DNA of 64,000 nucleotides from Anaerostipes rhamnosivorans (GTDB lineage: Bacteria > Bacillota > Clostridia > Lachnospirales > Lachnospiraceae), in contig NZ_CP040058.1 of assembly GCF_005280655.1 (NCBI RefSeq), forward strand, positions 1,271,001 to 1,335,000, in the 5' to 3' direction. Positions 24,232 through 33,142 of the stretch are shown in pieces. The notes under the pieces are model-generated. The model worked only from the letters and a program-made list of their open reading frames with translations. It ran no database searches and had not been told where the DNA came from. The first letter of the stretch is position 1. Each line of letters opens with the position of its first letter. The position numbers were made by a program, and so were the translations under genes.

Positions 24232-25857
24232 ATGAAGAAAAAGCATTATATTATTCTATTAGGACTCATTATAGCAGCAGGTTTCGCGTTCAGCCGGAAC
24301 CTGCTGCCTCTTGTTTGGGCAGAACCTGCGCCTGAACAGATAAGCAGCAAGGTGAAAACTGTCAAACATAAAGAAACTAATATTTATACAAAGGCTTATC
24401 AGAAGGAGACAGACCAGCAGCTGGCCAAGTGGAAAACAAAACAGAAGTATACCGTTAAGGATCCGCTCCTCGTTATGAATCCGTACGGCACCAATACGGG
24501 AGCCCTATATTTTTACGGGACTTCATCCAAAGAAGTCACGGTAAAGTGTACGGTCCGGGCCGAGGGGAAAGATGACTATTCGTATACCCTGAAGAATAAC
24601 AGCGGCAAGAAAGATGAGCAGGAGTTCTTGATCACAGGGCTTGTGCCGGGCAAGACGAATCAAGTGGTGCTTACCTTTTATGACAAGAATCAAAACATTT
24701 ATTACAAGGAAGCTTTCCGGGTGACAACAGCGGCGGATTCCGAAATTCCTGCGGTTTCCAGTTTAAACAGCGGAAGCGGGACCACGAAGCTGTCCAATGG
24801 ACTGTTTGCCATGCTGGGACATGATAAAACCGACAACGCCAATATTTATCTATACGACAACAGTGGCACCATCAGAGGAAAGATTCCTCTGAATTCCTAC
24901 CGGTCAGACCGCCTTTTGTTCATCGACGGACAGATGGCCTATTCCTATGAGGAGGACAAAATCGCGCTTGTCAACGGACTGGGAAAGGTGACGAAGACTT
25001 ACTCTATCGACGGATACGAGTTACACCACGATTTTGCCTATGACGAGGAAAGTCAAAAGATCCTCTGCCTGGTTAATGACAAGAATAAGGATACCATAGA
25101 AGATGTGTTGATCGCGGTGGATGTAAAAACTGGGAAGGTGGAGAAACTTATCGATTTTGAAGACTATTTTAAGGAGATCAGAAAGACGGCGAAGCAAAGG
25201 GAAGGTGGAAAAAACACATATGGGGGGACGGAGCTTGACTGGCTTCATCTGAATTCTTTTGACCTGCTGGAGGACGGAAGCCTTGTATTAAGCAGCAGGG
25301 AACAGAGCACGGTGATCAAGATGAAGAATATTTATAAAAGTCCATCCATCGATTATCTAATCCACGGGGGCAGCCTCTATGAAGGTACAGGGCTAAAAAA
25401 ATACCAGCTGAAAAAGAGCGGCACATTTGTGGCCCAGGCCGGACAGCACACGATTACTTATGAAAAGGATGATTCCCTGGCAGATGGACAGTATTACCTC
25501 TATATGTTTAACAACAATTACGCAAGCTCCTCCGCTTACACAAGTTTTGACTGGAGTCTGTATCCAGGGACTGGAGAATTTGAATCCGGCACAAAGTCTA
25601 TGTACTATAAGTACCTGGTCGATGAGAGCAAAGGAACCTACAAGCTTGTCAGCTCCTTTACACTGCCTTATTCCAGCATTGTGAGCAGTGTCCAGCATTA
25701 TCACGGAAACATTACCTACAGCAGCGGCATGGATAAATCCTACGGTGAATACGACAGCAAAGGGAATCTGATCGGGAAATTTACCTATGACGCGGATAAA
25801 TATGCCTACCGTGTATTAAAATATGACTTTAAGAATTATTGGTACAGCCAGGATTAA
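24232..25857 (+). CDS. Aryl-sulfate sulfotransferase-like protein, exported
   Basis: A 541-residue paralogue of the preceding gene, more than half identical by eye through the enzyme domain. A signal peptide or anchor is at the N-terminus (KKKHYIILLGLIIAAGFAF, followed by LVWAEPA, a possible cleavage site). Motif residues are conserved: H265/H266 (LHHDF), H339 (DWLHLNS), R356 (SSREQS) and H406 (GQHT). AAGGAAGGAG precedes the ATG. The 97-base gap after the first gene has a TATTCT-like -10, so it may have its own promoter, and no terminator separates them. A perfect 20-bp terminator follows. Confidence 0.88.
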   Translation: MKKKHYIILLGLIIAAGFAFSRNLLPLVWAEPAPEQISSKVKTVKHKETNIYTKAYQKETDQQLAKWKTKQKYTVKDPLLVMNPYGTNTGALYFYGTSSKEVTVKCTVRAEGKDDYSYTLKNNSGKKDEQEFLITGLVPGKTNQVVLTFYDKNQNIYYKEAFRVTTAADSEIPAVSSLNSGSGTTKLSNGLFAMLGHDKTDNANIYLYDNSGTIRGKIPLNSYRSDRLLFIDGQMAYSYEEDKIALVNGLGKVTKTYSIDGYELHHDFAYDEESQKILCLVNDKNKDTIEDVLIAVDVKTGKVEKLIDFEDYFKEIRKTAKQREGGKNTYGGTELDWLHLNSFDLLEDGSLVLSSREQSTVIKMKNIYKSPSIDYLIHGGSLYEGTGLKKYQLKKSGTFVAQAGQHTITYEKDDSLADGQYYLYMFNNNYASSSAYTSFDWSLYPGTGEFESGTKSMYYKYLVDESKGTYKLVSSFTLPYSSIVSSVQHYHGNITYSSGMDKSYGEYDSKGNLIGKFTYDADKYAYRVLKYDFKNYWYSQD

Positions 25858-25872
25858 GAACTTTCAGAACAG

Positions 25873-25920
25873 AACAAAACCCGGATATGCAGAGGTTATG
25901 CTGCATATCCGGGTTTTGTT
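25873..25920. terminator. Bidirectional intrinsic terminator
   Basis: AACAAAACCCGGATATGCAG pairs perfectly (20 bp) with its inverse at 25901-25920 around an 8-base loop. It lies between the convergent sulfotransferase and small-protein genes. Confidence 0.92.
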
Positions 25921-25946
25921 GGAGTTATGTATTTTGGTTTGTTTTC

Positions 25947-26300
25947 CTAGAGCTGGTCTTTCTTTTCCAGGATGGCGGCTACAGCTGCGCAGGCAGGGCA
26001 GTCGCAGTATTTAGCTCCGTTTGACTTGATCTCTTTGGCGTGTGCCGCAACATCTTTCGCTTTATCTGTCCCAAAAACCTGAGCTCCTGCTTCGGACTCT
26101 GCAAAACCGATCAATGTGTCAATGGGCATAATGTCTTCTTCCAACTCGGCAATGTATTTTTTTGTCTCTTCGGCTTCATTTTCGGTATCCACAGCATTCA
26201 GCCAGGCATTGGCAGCCTCCTTGGTCTCTTGGCTGCAGGTAGGGGAATCGATCAGTTCGTGGGTTTTTGCAACAACAAAATCTAATACATCTTTTTTCAT
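25947..26300 (-). CDS. Small conserved protein with C-terminal Cys cluster
   Basis: A 117-residue acidic, mostly helical protein (MKKDVLDFVVAKTHELIDSP...). It ends with KYCDCPACAAVAAILEKK, whose three cysteines (C-x-C-x-x-C) suggest metal binding or redox chemistry. I recall close relatives in many Clostridia carrying the name molecular chaperone Hsp90, but nothing here resembles the Hsp90 ATPase fold, so I treat that as a misnomer and assign no function. GGAGG sits upstream of the start, and a good sigma-A promoter is at 26336-26364. It is monocistronic. Confidence 0.8.
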   Translation of the reverse strand: MKKDVLDFVVAKTHELIDSPTCSQETKEAANAWLNAVDTENEAEETKKYIAELEEDIMPIDTLIGFAESEAGAQVFGTDKAKDVAAHAKEIKSNGAKYCDCPACAAVAAILEKKDQL

Positions 26301-26335
26301 AATGGGAACCTCCTCTTCCGTCTGGTTTTGTCTTT

Positions 26336-26364
26336 ATTTTACTCTAGTACCTTGGTATTTGCAA
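26336..26364 (-). promoter_or_regulatory. Sigma-A promoter for the small Cys-ended protein
   Basis: On the minus strand, TTGCAA (26364-26359) and TAAAAT (26341-26336) are separated by 17 bases. Confidence 0.7.
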
Positions 26365-26456
26365 CGGCTTTTAAACTGTTGGCGTCATATTGTGGAATAA
26401 AAAATTTACTTATAACCGAAATCTGGATTTCCTGACCACTAAGGTGCGGCATTGAC

Positions 26457-26503
26457 CAGAAAAACCCACAAAACGCAGTATTTCTGCGTCTTGTGGGTTT
26501 ATT
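26457..26503 (-). terminator. Intrinsic terminator of queA
   Basis: AAACCCACAA pairs with TTGTGGGTTT, with an inner ACGCAG/CTGCGT stem and a T run on the minus strand, just after the queA stop. Confidence 0.85.
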
Positions 26504-26513
26504 CAGATACTAA

Positions 26514-27539
26514 TTATTGAATAAACATGGCATCTCCAAAGCTGAAAAAGCGGTACCGTTCTCTAACGGCTTCTTCGTAGGCGGCAAGAATATGTTCTTT
26601 GCCTGCCAATGCAGAAACAAGCATCAAAAGTGTAGATTCCGGAAGATGGAAGTTGGTGATTAGGGCATCAATCACTTTAAATTCATACCCCGGATAGATA
26701 AAGATATCGGTCCATCCACTCTTGGGCTTAATATGTCCGTCCATATCAGCAGCGGACTCTAGCGTCCTGGTACTGGTGGTTCCAACGGAAATAATCCGTC
26801 TGCCGTCCTCCCGGGTTTGGTTGATCGCCTGGGCAGCTGTTTCATCCACAGAATAGAATTCTGAGTGCATGTGATGATCCGTCACGTCTTCTACCTTTAC
26901 CGGACGGAATGTGCCCAGTCCCACATGCAGGGTGACGTAGGCAAGCCTTACCCCTTTTTCTTCGATCTCTTTCAGAAGGTCTTTAGTAAAATGCAGGCCG
27001 GCTGTAGGTGCTGCCGCGGAACCCTCGTGCTTGGCGTAGACCGTCTGGTACCGGTTTTTATCCTCAAGTTGATGTGTGATGTATGGAGGGAGAGGCATCT
27101 GTCCGAGCTCGTCCAGCACCTCTTCAAAGATTCCCTCAAACTCAAAACGAACCAGCCGGTTTCCTTCATCTACAATGTCAGTGACTTCTCCTACAAGCCT
27201 TCCGCCGCCGAACGAGATCCTGGTTCCGGGTTTCGCTTTTCGCCCCGGCTTTACAAGAGTTTCCCAGACATTGTCCTGCCTTCGTTTTAGCAGCAAGACC
27301 TCGATTTTAGCTCCGGTTCCCTCTTTTTCTCCGATCAGACGGGCCGGTAGGACCTTGGTGTCATTTAATACGAGACAGTCCCCTTTTTTCAGGTAACTGA
27401 CCACGTTTTTAAAGACCTCATGTCTGATCTCCCCGCTTTCTTTGTCCAATACTAATAATCTTGAGCTTGAACGGTCAGCCAGGGGATTCTGTGCGATCAG
27501 TTCCTCCGGCAGTTCAAACGTAAAATCTGATGTTTTCAT
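26514..27539 (-). CDS. queA: S-adenosylmethionine:tRNA ribosyltransferase-isomerase
   Basis: A 341-residue enzyme that transfers and isomerises the ribose of S-adenosylmethionine onto 7-aminomethyl-7-deazaguanine in tRNA, making epoxyqueuosine at the wobble position. Recognised by [20 protein letters not shown] at the N-terminus, [38 protein letters not shown] ([13 protein letters not shown]) and [16 protein letters not shown]. Full length. It is transcribed alone, without the tgt or yajC neighbours often found with queA. Confidence 0.97.
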   Translation of the reverse strand: MKTSDFTFELPEELIAQNPLADRSSSRLLVLDKESGEIRHEVFKNVVSYLKKGDCLVLNDTKVLPARLIGEKEGTGAKIEVLLLKRRQDNVWETLVKPGRKAKPGTRISFGGGRLVGEVTDIVDEGNRLVRFEFEGIFEEVLDELGQMPLPPYITHQLEDKNRYQTVYAKHEGSAAAPTAGLHFTKDLLKEIEEKGVRLAYVTLHVGLGTFRPVKVEDVTDHHMHSEFYSVDETAAQAINQTREDGRRIISVGTTSTRTLESAADMDGHIKPKSGWTDIFIYPGYEFKVIDALITNFHLPESTLLMLVSALAGKEHILAAYEEAVRERYRFFSFGDAMFIQ

Positions 27540-27791
27540 AAATGCTCCTGCTTTCTTATAATTCTTTCAAACAGTATAGCATTAATGATAAAGTCCGGCA
27601 ATGCCTCAAGAGAACGGAATTCAGGTTAGGAATTTAAAGATATGCAATTGCTTAAAATAATCTGATACTATATAATAAAACAAGGCTGCCAGGACGTATA
27701 AATAAGATTTATAATTGTGCCTTGTTTAGAGATTATCTATAAACAAATCTCAAGAAAATGTGGCAGCATTCAGTGTATAATGGAGGTATCA

Positions 27792-29141
27792 ATGCGAGTA
27801 GACTTGACGAATGGCAGGATCGGCCGCTCCATCATTTTATTCAGCCTTCCTATGATCTTGGGCAATCTGCTTCAGCAGCTGTATAATGTTGCCGATACGC
27901 TCATTGTCGGAAGGACGATCGGGGCTGCGGCTCTGTCAGCGGTGGGATCGGCTTATGCGCTGATGGTGCTGCTGACGTCGATCCTTTTGGGACTCTGCAT
28001 GGGCAGCGGGGTGGTATTTGCCCAGCTTTATGGGCGAAGGGAGGAAGACCGGATGAAGACAGCGGTGGTCAATGCTTTTGTCTTTATTTTTGCAGTGGCC
28101 GCTGTAATCACGGGGCTTGCGTTTCTGCTTCTGGATGAGATTATTCTTTGGCTTCATATTCCTCCGGAAGCGGCTCCTTTTACCCGGGAATATTTGTTTA
28201 TTATCTTTTTCGGGATATTTTTTGTCTGCATCTATAACTTTTTTAGCAGTGTACTGCGCAGTATCGGAAATACAGTGGCGCCTCTGATGTTTCTTGCTGT
28301 TTCCGCAGTCCTGAATATCATATTGGACATGGTATTTATCTTAAAATTCGGAATGGGGATTGCAGGGGCGGCATGGGCTACCGTCATTGCCCAGGGGGTA
28401 TCCGCAGCCCTGATTACGGTCTATTTTTTTGTAAAAGAAGGGGAATTGTGCCCCAAGCGCTGTCATATGTACTACAGCCGGGAGCTTTTGGGAATGATCA
28501 TCAATAACTCCACTTTGACAGCCATACAACAGTCTATCATGAATCTTGGAATTTTGATGGTGCAGGGATTAGTCAACAGCTTTGGATTCTTAACCTCTGC
28601 AGCCTTTGCAGCAGTAGTAAAGATCGATGCCTTTGCCTATATGCCGGCACAGGATTTCGGCAATGCGTTTACCACGTACATTGCGCAGAATTATGGAGCG
28701 GGAAAACCTGACCGTATCAAAAATGGTCTCCGCTTGGCAGTGGGGATCTCTGTCTGTTTTTGTGCCGCTGCATCTATGATCGTGGTGGCGTTTGCCAGGC
28801 AGCTTATGCTGATCTTCATCAAACCGCAGGAGACGGAGATCATTGCCATCGGGGTAAAGTATCTTCATATTGTGGGCTGTTTTTATGCGGGTATTGGGAT
28901 TCTATTTCTGCTCTACGGACTTTACCGGGGTCTGGGACGCTCTGCAGTTTCCATCTGGCTTACAGTCATCTCCCTGGGGAGCAGAGTTCTGTTAGCTTAT
29001 GCTTTGTCAGCCGTTCCTGCCATAGGTTTGATTGGGATTTGGTGGGCAGTTCCCATCGGATGGGCTTTGGCGGATGTGTTCGGGCTTTTGTATTTTGGCT
29101 GCCGGAAGAAACGGCTTTTGTTGGAATGTAAACAATCTTAA
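27792..29141 (+). CDS. MATE family multidrug/cation antiporter
   Basis: A 449-residue membrane protein with about 12 hydrophobic segments. The N-terminal block LTNGRIGRSIILFSLPMILG followed by LYNVADTLIVGR, and the mid-protein FAYMPAQDFGNAFTTYIAQN-type block, mark the MATE family (DinF/NorM-like), which exports drugs or metabolites in exchange for Na+ or H+. The start at 27792 has GGAGG 7 bases upstream and matches the family N-terminus; the upstream in-frame ATG at 27717 would add 25 unlikely residues. It is followed at 17 bases by the flavoprotein gene. The 252-base upstream gap is AT-rich with a TATAAT-like box near 27671. Confidence 0.92.
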   Translation: MRVDLTNGRIGRSIILFSLPMILGNLLQQLYNVADTLIVGRTIGAAALSAVGSAYALMVLLTSILLGLCMGSGVVFAQLYGRREEDRMKTAVVNAFVFIFAVAAVITGLAFLLLDEIILWLHIPPEAAPFTREYLFIIFFGIFFVCIYNFFSSVLRSIGNTVAPLMFLAVSAVLNIILDMVFILKFGMGIAGAAWATVIAQGVSAALITVYFFVKEGELCPKRCHMYYSRELLGMIINNSTLTAIQQSIMNLGILMVQGLVNSFGFLTSAAFAAVVKIDAFAYMPAQDFGNAFTTYIAQNYGAGKPDRIKNGLRLAVGISVCFCAAASMIVVAFARQLMLIFIKPQETEIIAIGVKYLHIVGCFYAGIGILFLLYGLYRGLGRSAVSIWLTVISLGSRVLLAYALSAVPAIGLIGIWWAVPIGWALADVFGLLYFGCRKKRLLLECKQS

Positions 29142-29158
29142 AGATATAAAGGAGTTTT

Positions 29159-30379
29159 ATGAGTCAAGTAATCGTAGTTGGAGGAGGGGCGGCAGGAATG
29201 ATGGCTGCCATCTGTTCCGCGAAAGAAGGCAATCAGGTTGTCTTATTAGAAAAAAATGAAAAGCTGGGGAAAAAGCTTTTTATCACAGGAAAAGGAAGAT
29301 GTAACCTGACCAATGCCGGGGATATCGAGGACCTGATGGGCCATGTGGTTACAAACCGGGAGTTTTTATACAGCGCGTTTTATTCCTTCACCAATGAGCA
29401 GATGATGGAGTGGATGGAACAGTGGGGATGTCCAGTAAAGGTAGAGCGGGGAAACCGCGTATTTCCTCTGTCTGACAAGTCCTCGGATGTGATCCGCGCT
29501 ATGGAGAGAGAGCTTCGCCATCAGAAGGTCACTGTCAAACTGAATACGGAGGTACGCCGTATCCTGACAGAGAGCGGGAGAACCAGAGGTGTTGAACTGA
29601 AAGGCTCAAGAGTCATGAGAGCGGATAAGGTGATCATTGCCACTGGAGGCATGTCCTACCCTTCCACGGGTTCCACAGGAGACGGGTATGGATTTGCAAA
29701 GAAAGAGGGACACAAGGTGACGCATCTTTACCCGGCGCTGGTTCCGTTTAACGTGGATGGTACTGTCTGTTCAAGATTACAGGGGCTTTCCCTTAAAAAT
29801 GTGGAGGCATCCCTCTATGCGGACGGCAAAAGGATTTATAAGGAGTTTGGGGAGATGCTATTTACGCACTTCGGAGTCAGCGGTCCCATCATCATCAGTG
29901 CCAGCAGCTATGCGGTACAGCATAAAGGAAAACAGCTGAAATTCTTGATCGACCTGAAGCCGGCGCTGTCAGAAGAACAGTTGGACCAGAGACTTCTTAA
30001 AGATTTTCAGGAAAACATCAACAAGGAATTTAAAAATTCTCTCGGAAAGCTGTTGCCAAAAAAACTGATCCCGGTTATCTTAGAACTGTCGGAGATTCCC
30101 GGAGAGAAGAAGATCCATGAGATTACAAAGAAGGAGCGGATGAGGCTTGCGGAACTTTTAAAAGCAGTACCTCTGTCTGTCACCAGTACCAGGGGATTTA
30201 AGGAGGCCATCATCACCCATGGAGGCGTGGATGTAAAGGAGATCAACCCAAGCACCATGGAGTCAAAAAAGGTGCAGGGATTATATTTTGCTGGAGAGGT
30301 TTTGGATCTGGATGCGCTGACCGGGGGGTATAATCTCCAGATCGCGTGGTCTACAGGATATTTAGCAGGAATGAATTAG
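29159..30379 (+). CDS. HI0933/BaiN-type FAD-dependent oxidoreductase
   Basis: A 406-residue flavoprotein. FAD-binding GGGAAGMMAAI is at 8-18, LLEKNEKLGKKLFITGKGRCNLTN follows, and the C-terminal GGVDVKEINPSTMESK and LDADALTGGYNLQIAWSTG-like block (LDLDALTGGYNLQIA) identify the HI0933-like family. The bile-acid enzyme BaiN belongs to this broad family, but nearly all Firmicutes carry members in the same place before cmk, so a bile-acid role is not implied. It sits between the MATE gene and cmk in an operon. Confidence 0.9.
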   Translation: MSQVIVVGGGAAGMMAAICSAKEGNQVVLLEKNEKLGKKLFITGKGRCNLTNAGDIEDLMGHVVTNREFLYSAFYSFTNEQMMEWMEQWGCPVKVERGNRVFPLSDKSSDVIRAMERELRHQKVTVKLNTEVRRILTESGRTRGVELKGSRVMRADKVIIATGGMSYPSTGSTGDGYGFAKKEGHKVTHLYPALVPFNVDGTVCSRLQGLSLKNVEASLYADGKRIYKEFGEMLFTHFGVSGPIIISASSYAVQHKGKQLKFLIDLKPALSEEQLDQRLLKDFQENINKEFKNSLGKLLPKKLIPVILELSEIPGEKKIHEITKKERMRLAELLKAVPLSVTSTRGFKEAIITHGGVDVKEINPSTMESKKVQGLYFAGEVLDLDALTGGYNLQIAWSTGYLAGMN

Positions 30380-30393
30380 GAGGATATCATACT

Positions 30394-31056
30394 ATGTACA
30401 GTATTGCCATTGACGGGCCGGCAGGGGCCGGTAAGAGCACGATCGCAAAGACGATCGCAAAGAAATTGGAGTTTATCTATGTGGATACGGGAGCCATGTA
30501 CCGGGCTATGGCGCTCTATTTTATACACCATCACATCGATGAGAAGGATGAGGCGGCTATCGATGAGGCGTGCAAGGACATTCATGTCCGCATTGCCTAT
30601 GAGGACGGCATGCAGCAGGTGATCTTAAACGGAGATAATGTCACAGGACAGATCAGAACAGAAAAAGTGGGAAATATGGCTTCCAAGACCTCTGCCTATC
30701 CTTCTGTCAGGGCCACTCTTTTGGATCTTCAGAGAGATCTTGCCAAAACTGCGGATATTCTCATGGACGGAAGAGACATTGGGACCAATGTGCTGCCGGA
30801 TGCGGATTTAAAAATATATCTGACGGCGTCCGTGGAGGTCAGGGCAAAGCGCCGTTATGATGAATTGATCGAGAAAGGGCAGGAAGCTGATCTTGCTATA
30901 ATTGAAGACGATATTAAGAAAAGGGATCACCAGGATATGACCAGAGATATCGCACCGCTCAAACAGGCGGAGGATGCGGTTCTTGTGGACTCTTCTTTCA
31001 TGTCCATTGAAGATGTGGTGGACACGGTCATCCGGGAATTTGAAAAGGTGAAATAA
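30394..31056 (+). CDS. cmk: Cytidylate kinase
   Basis: A 220-residue (d)CMP kinase. The P-loop is DGPAGAGKSTIAK near residue 6; VDTGAMYRAMAL and DGRDIGTNVLPDADLKIYLTAS follow, all characteristic of Cmk. The ATG at 30394 has AGGAGGA 10 bases upstream and gives the family N-terminus MYSIAIDGPAGAGKS. The flavoprotein stop is just upstream and ispH-rpsA begins 3 bases after the cmk stop codon, an order that is widespread in Clostridia. Confidence 0.97.
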   Translation: MYSIAIDGPAGAGKSTIAKTIAKKLEFIYVDTGAMYRAMALYFIHHHIDEKDEAAIDEACKDIHVRIAYEDGMQQVILNGDNVTGQIRTEKVGNMASKTSAYPSVRATLLDLQRDLAKTADILMDGRDIGTNVLPDADLKIYLTASVEVRAKRRYDELIEKGQEADLAIIEDDIKKRDHQDMTRDIAPLKQAEDAVLVDSSFMSIEDVVDTVIREFEKVK

Positions 31057-31059
31057 GAG

Positions 31060-32961
31060 ATGGAAGTAAATTTAGCGAAAACAGCAGGATTTTGTTTTGG
31101 TGTCCGACGTGCGGTGGACAAGGTATATGAAGAAGCCGGGAAAGAAAAGGTCTATACATACGGACCGATCATCCACAACTCGGAAGTTGTCTCAGACTTG
31201 GAAAAGAGAGGTGTCAAGGTCCTAAAATCCCGGGAGGATTTAGAGAAGATCTCAGAGGGTACTGTGATCATAAGATCCCATGGAGTGGCAAAGGATATTT
31301 ATGAGCTGATCCGCGGGAAGGGCCTGAATCTGGTGGATGCCACCTGCCCGTTTGTGTTAAAGATCCACAGGATCGTGGAGAAGGCCAGCGGGGAAGGAAA
31401 ACAGATCCTGATCATCGGAAGTGCGGAGCATCCGGAAGTGGAAGGGATCAGAGGATGGTGCAGCGGAGAAGTCCATATTGTATCCGATGCAAAAGAGCTC
31501 TCAGGGGTCGACCTGGAGAGCAAACCGACCTGTGTTGTTTCGCAAACGACATTTAATTACAATAAATTTCAAGATATAGTTGAAATTATCAAGGAAAAGA
31601 GTTATCATATAGAAGTATGTAATACAATTTGTAATGCCACAGAAGAGCGTCAACTAGAAGCAAAATCTATAGCACACGATGTAGATGCAATGATTGTCAT
31701 TGGCGACAGACAGAGTTCTAACAGCCAGAAGTTATATGAGATCAGCAAGAAGGAGTGTGGGAACACCTTTTTTGTGCAGACACTTAAAGACCTGGATTTG
31801 AAACTTTTTGAATCGACTGGTAAGGTAGGTATTACAGCGGGGGCATCCACCCCAGAGAAAATTATCAAGGAGGTTCATGCTAGCATGACGGAAAAGAGTT
31901 TTGAACAATTATTAGAGGAAAGTTTAGTTACGATTCGTAACGGAGAGGTAGTGGAAGGAACAGTCATTGACGTAAAGCCAGATGAGATCATCTTAAACAT
32001 CGGTTATAAAGCTGACGGTATCCTGACACGCAGCGAATACTCTAATGATGCAGCTAACTTAGATTTAACAACAATCGCCAAAGTAGGAGATACGATGGAG
32101 ACAAAGGTCCTGAAAGTGAACGACGGTGAGGGACAAGTGTTGTTGACATATAAGAGACTGGCAGCAGAAAAAGGCAACAAGCGCCTGGAAGAAGCTTACG
32201 AAAACAAAGAAGTACTCAAAGCGCCTGTAGCACAGGTTTTAGATGGTGGTTTAAGTGTCATTATTGATGAGGCGAGAGTTTTTATCCCTGCAAGCCTTGT
32301 TTCTGATTCTTACGAGAGAGACTTAAAGAAATATGACGGACAGGAAATCGAGTTTGTCATCAGTGAGTTTAACCCGAGAAAGAGAAGAGTCATTGGTGAC
32401 CGCAAGCAGTTATTAGTAGCTGCGAAGAAAGAAAAACAGAAAGAATTATTCGAGAAGATTGAGCCTGGAATGAAGATTGACGGAGTTGTCAAGAACGTGA
32501 CAGACTTCGGTGCATTCATCGATTTGGGCGGTGCAGACGGACTGCTTCATATCTCTGAGATGTCCTGGGGACGTGTAGAGAATCCTAAAAAGGTATTTTC
32601 TATCGGAGATAAGGTTACCGTACTGATCAAGGATATCCAGGGTGAGAAGATTGCGTTAAGCCTGAAATTCCCTGAAGAGAATCCATGGTTAAAGGCAGAA
32701 GAGAAATATAAAGTTGGCAACGTTGTAGACGGAAAAGTTGCGCGTATGACTGATTTCGGAGCATTTGTTGAGTTAGAATCAGGCATTGATGCTCTGCTTC
32801 ATGTATCTCAGATTGCCAAGGAACATATTGACAAGCCATCTGATGTTTTATCCGTTGGACAGGAAATCACAGCCAAAGTCGTTGACTTCAAAAAGGATGA
32901 AAAGAAGATCAGCTTGAGCATGAAAGCATTGATCACTGACAATGCAGATGATGCAGAATAA
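31060..32961 (+). CDS. ispH: Fused HMBPP reductase (IspH) and ribosomal protein S1
   Basis: A 633-residue fusion. Residues 1-280 are IspH, the iron-sulfur enzyme giving IPP and DMAPP in the last step of the MEP isoprenoid pathway, with cluster cysteines in AGFCFGVRRAV (C12), DATCPFV and CNTICNATEERQ. Residues from about 300 form four S1 RNA-binding domains as in ribosomal protein S1 (GAFIDLGGADGLLHISEMSW, GAFVELESGIDALLHVSQI). This fusion is known in Clostridia. A stretch around 31545-31690, within the IspH part, is visibly more AT-rich than its flanks, though the frame and motifs are intact. It is last in the operon after cmk. Confidence 0.95.
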   Translation: MEVNLAKTAGFCFGVRRAVDKVYEEAGKEKVYTYGPIIHNSEVVSDLEKRGVKVLKSREDLEKISEGTVIIRSHGVAKDIYELIRGKGLNLVDATCPFVLKIHRIVEKASGEGKQILIIGSAEHPEVEGIRGWCSGEVHIVSDAKELSGVDLESKPTCVVSQTTFNYNKFQDIVEIIKEKSYHIEVCNTICNATEERQLEAKSIAHDVDAMIVIGDRQSSNSQKLYEISKKECGNTFFVQTLKDLDLKLFESTGKVGITAGASTPEKIIKEVHASMTEKSFEQLLEESLVTIRNGEVVEGTVIDVKPDEIILNIGYKADGILTRSEYSNDAANLDLTTIAKVGDTMETKVLKVNDGEGQVLLTYKRLAAEKGNKRLEEAYENKEVLKAPVAQVLDGGLSVIIDEARVFIPASLVSDSYERDLKKYDGQEIEFVISEFNPRKRRVIGDRKQLLVAAKKEKQKELFEKIEPGMKIDGVVKNVTDFGAFIDLGGADGLLHISEMSWGRVENPKKVFSIGDKVTVLIKDIQGEKIALSLKFPEENPWLKAEEKYKVGNVVDGKVARMTDFGAFVELESGIDALLHVSQIAKEHIDKPSDVLSVGQEITAKVVDFKKDEKKISLSMKALITDNADDAE

Positions 32962-32970
32962 GATATTGCC

Positions 32971-33006
32971 AAGGCGGTTTCCGATATAGGAAGCCGTCTT
33001 TTTTTG
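32971..33006 (+). terminator. Intrinsic terminator after ispH-rpsA
   Basis: AAGGCGGTTTCC (32971-32982) pairs with GGAAGCCGTCTT (32989-33000) with G-U pairs, followed by T runs. Confidence 0.85.
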
Positions 33007-33036
33007 ACCGATCGAAGGTTGTGGGGCAATCTACTA

Positions 33037-33065
33037 TTGTAATATGATTTGTTTTAAGCTATAAT
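33037..33065 (+). promoter_or_regulatory. Sigma-A promoter for pyruvate carboxylase
   Basis: TTGTAA at 33037-33042 and TATAAT at 33060-33065 with exactly 17 bases between, about 78 bases before the start codon. Confidence 0.75.
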
Positions 33066-33142
33066 GATTTCTAATACGTCTTACTGGCGCGGATTATTGT
33101 CCTGCCAGGAAAGACAAATTTTATATAAGGAGTAGTTTACCA

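Noticed and set aside
29159..30379. Reading the HI0933-like flavoprotein as BaiN in a bile-acid pathway together with the 7alpha-HSDH-like gene.
   Set aside because: This flavoprotein family is present before cmk in many Firmicutes without bile-acid activity, and the two genes are 20 kb apart with no other bai genes in the window.
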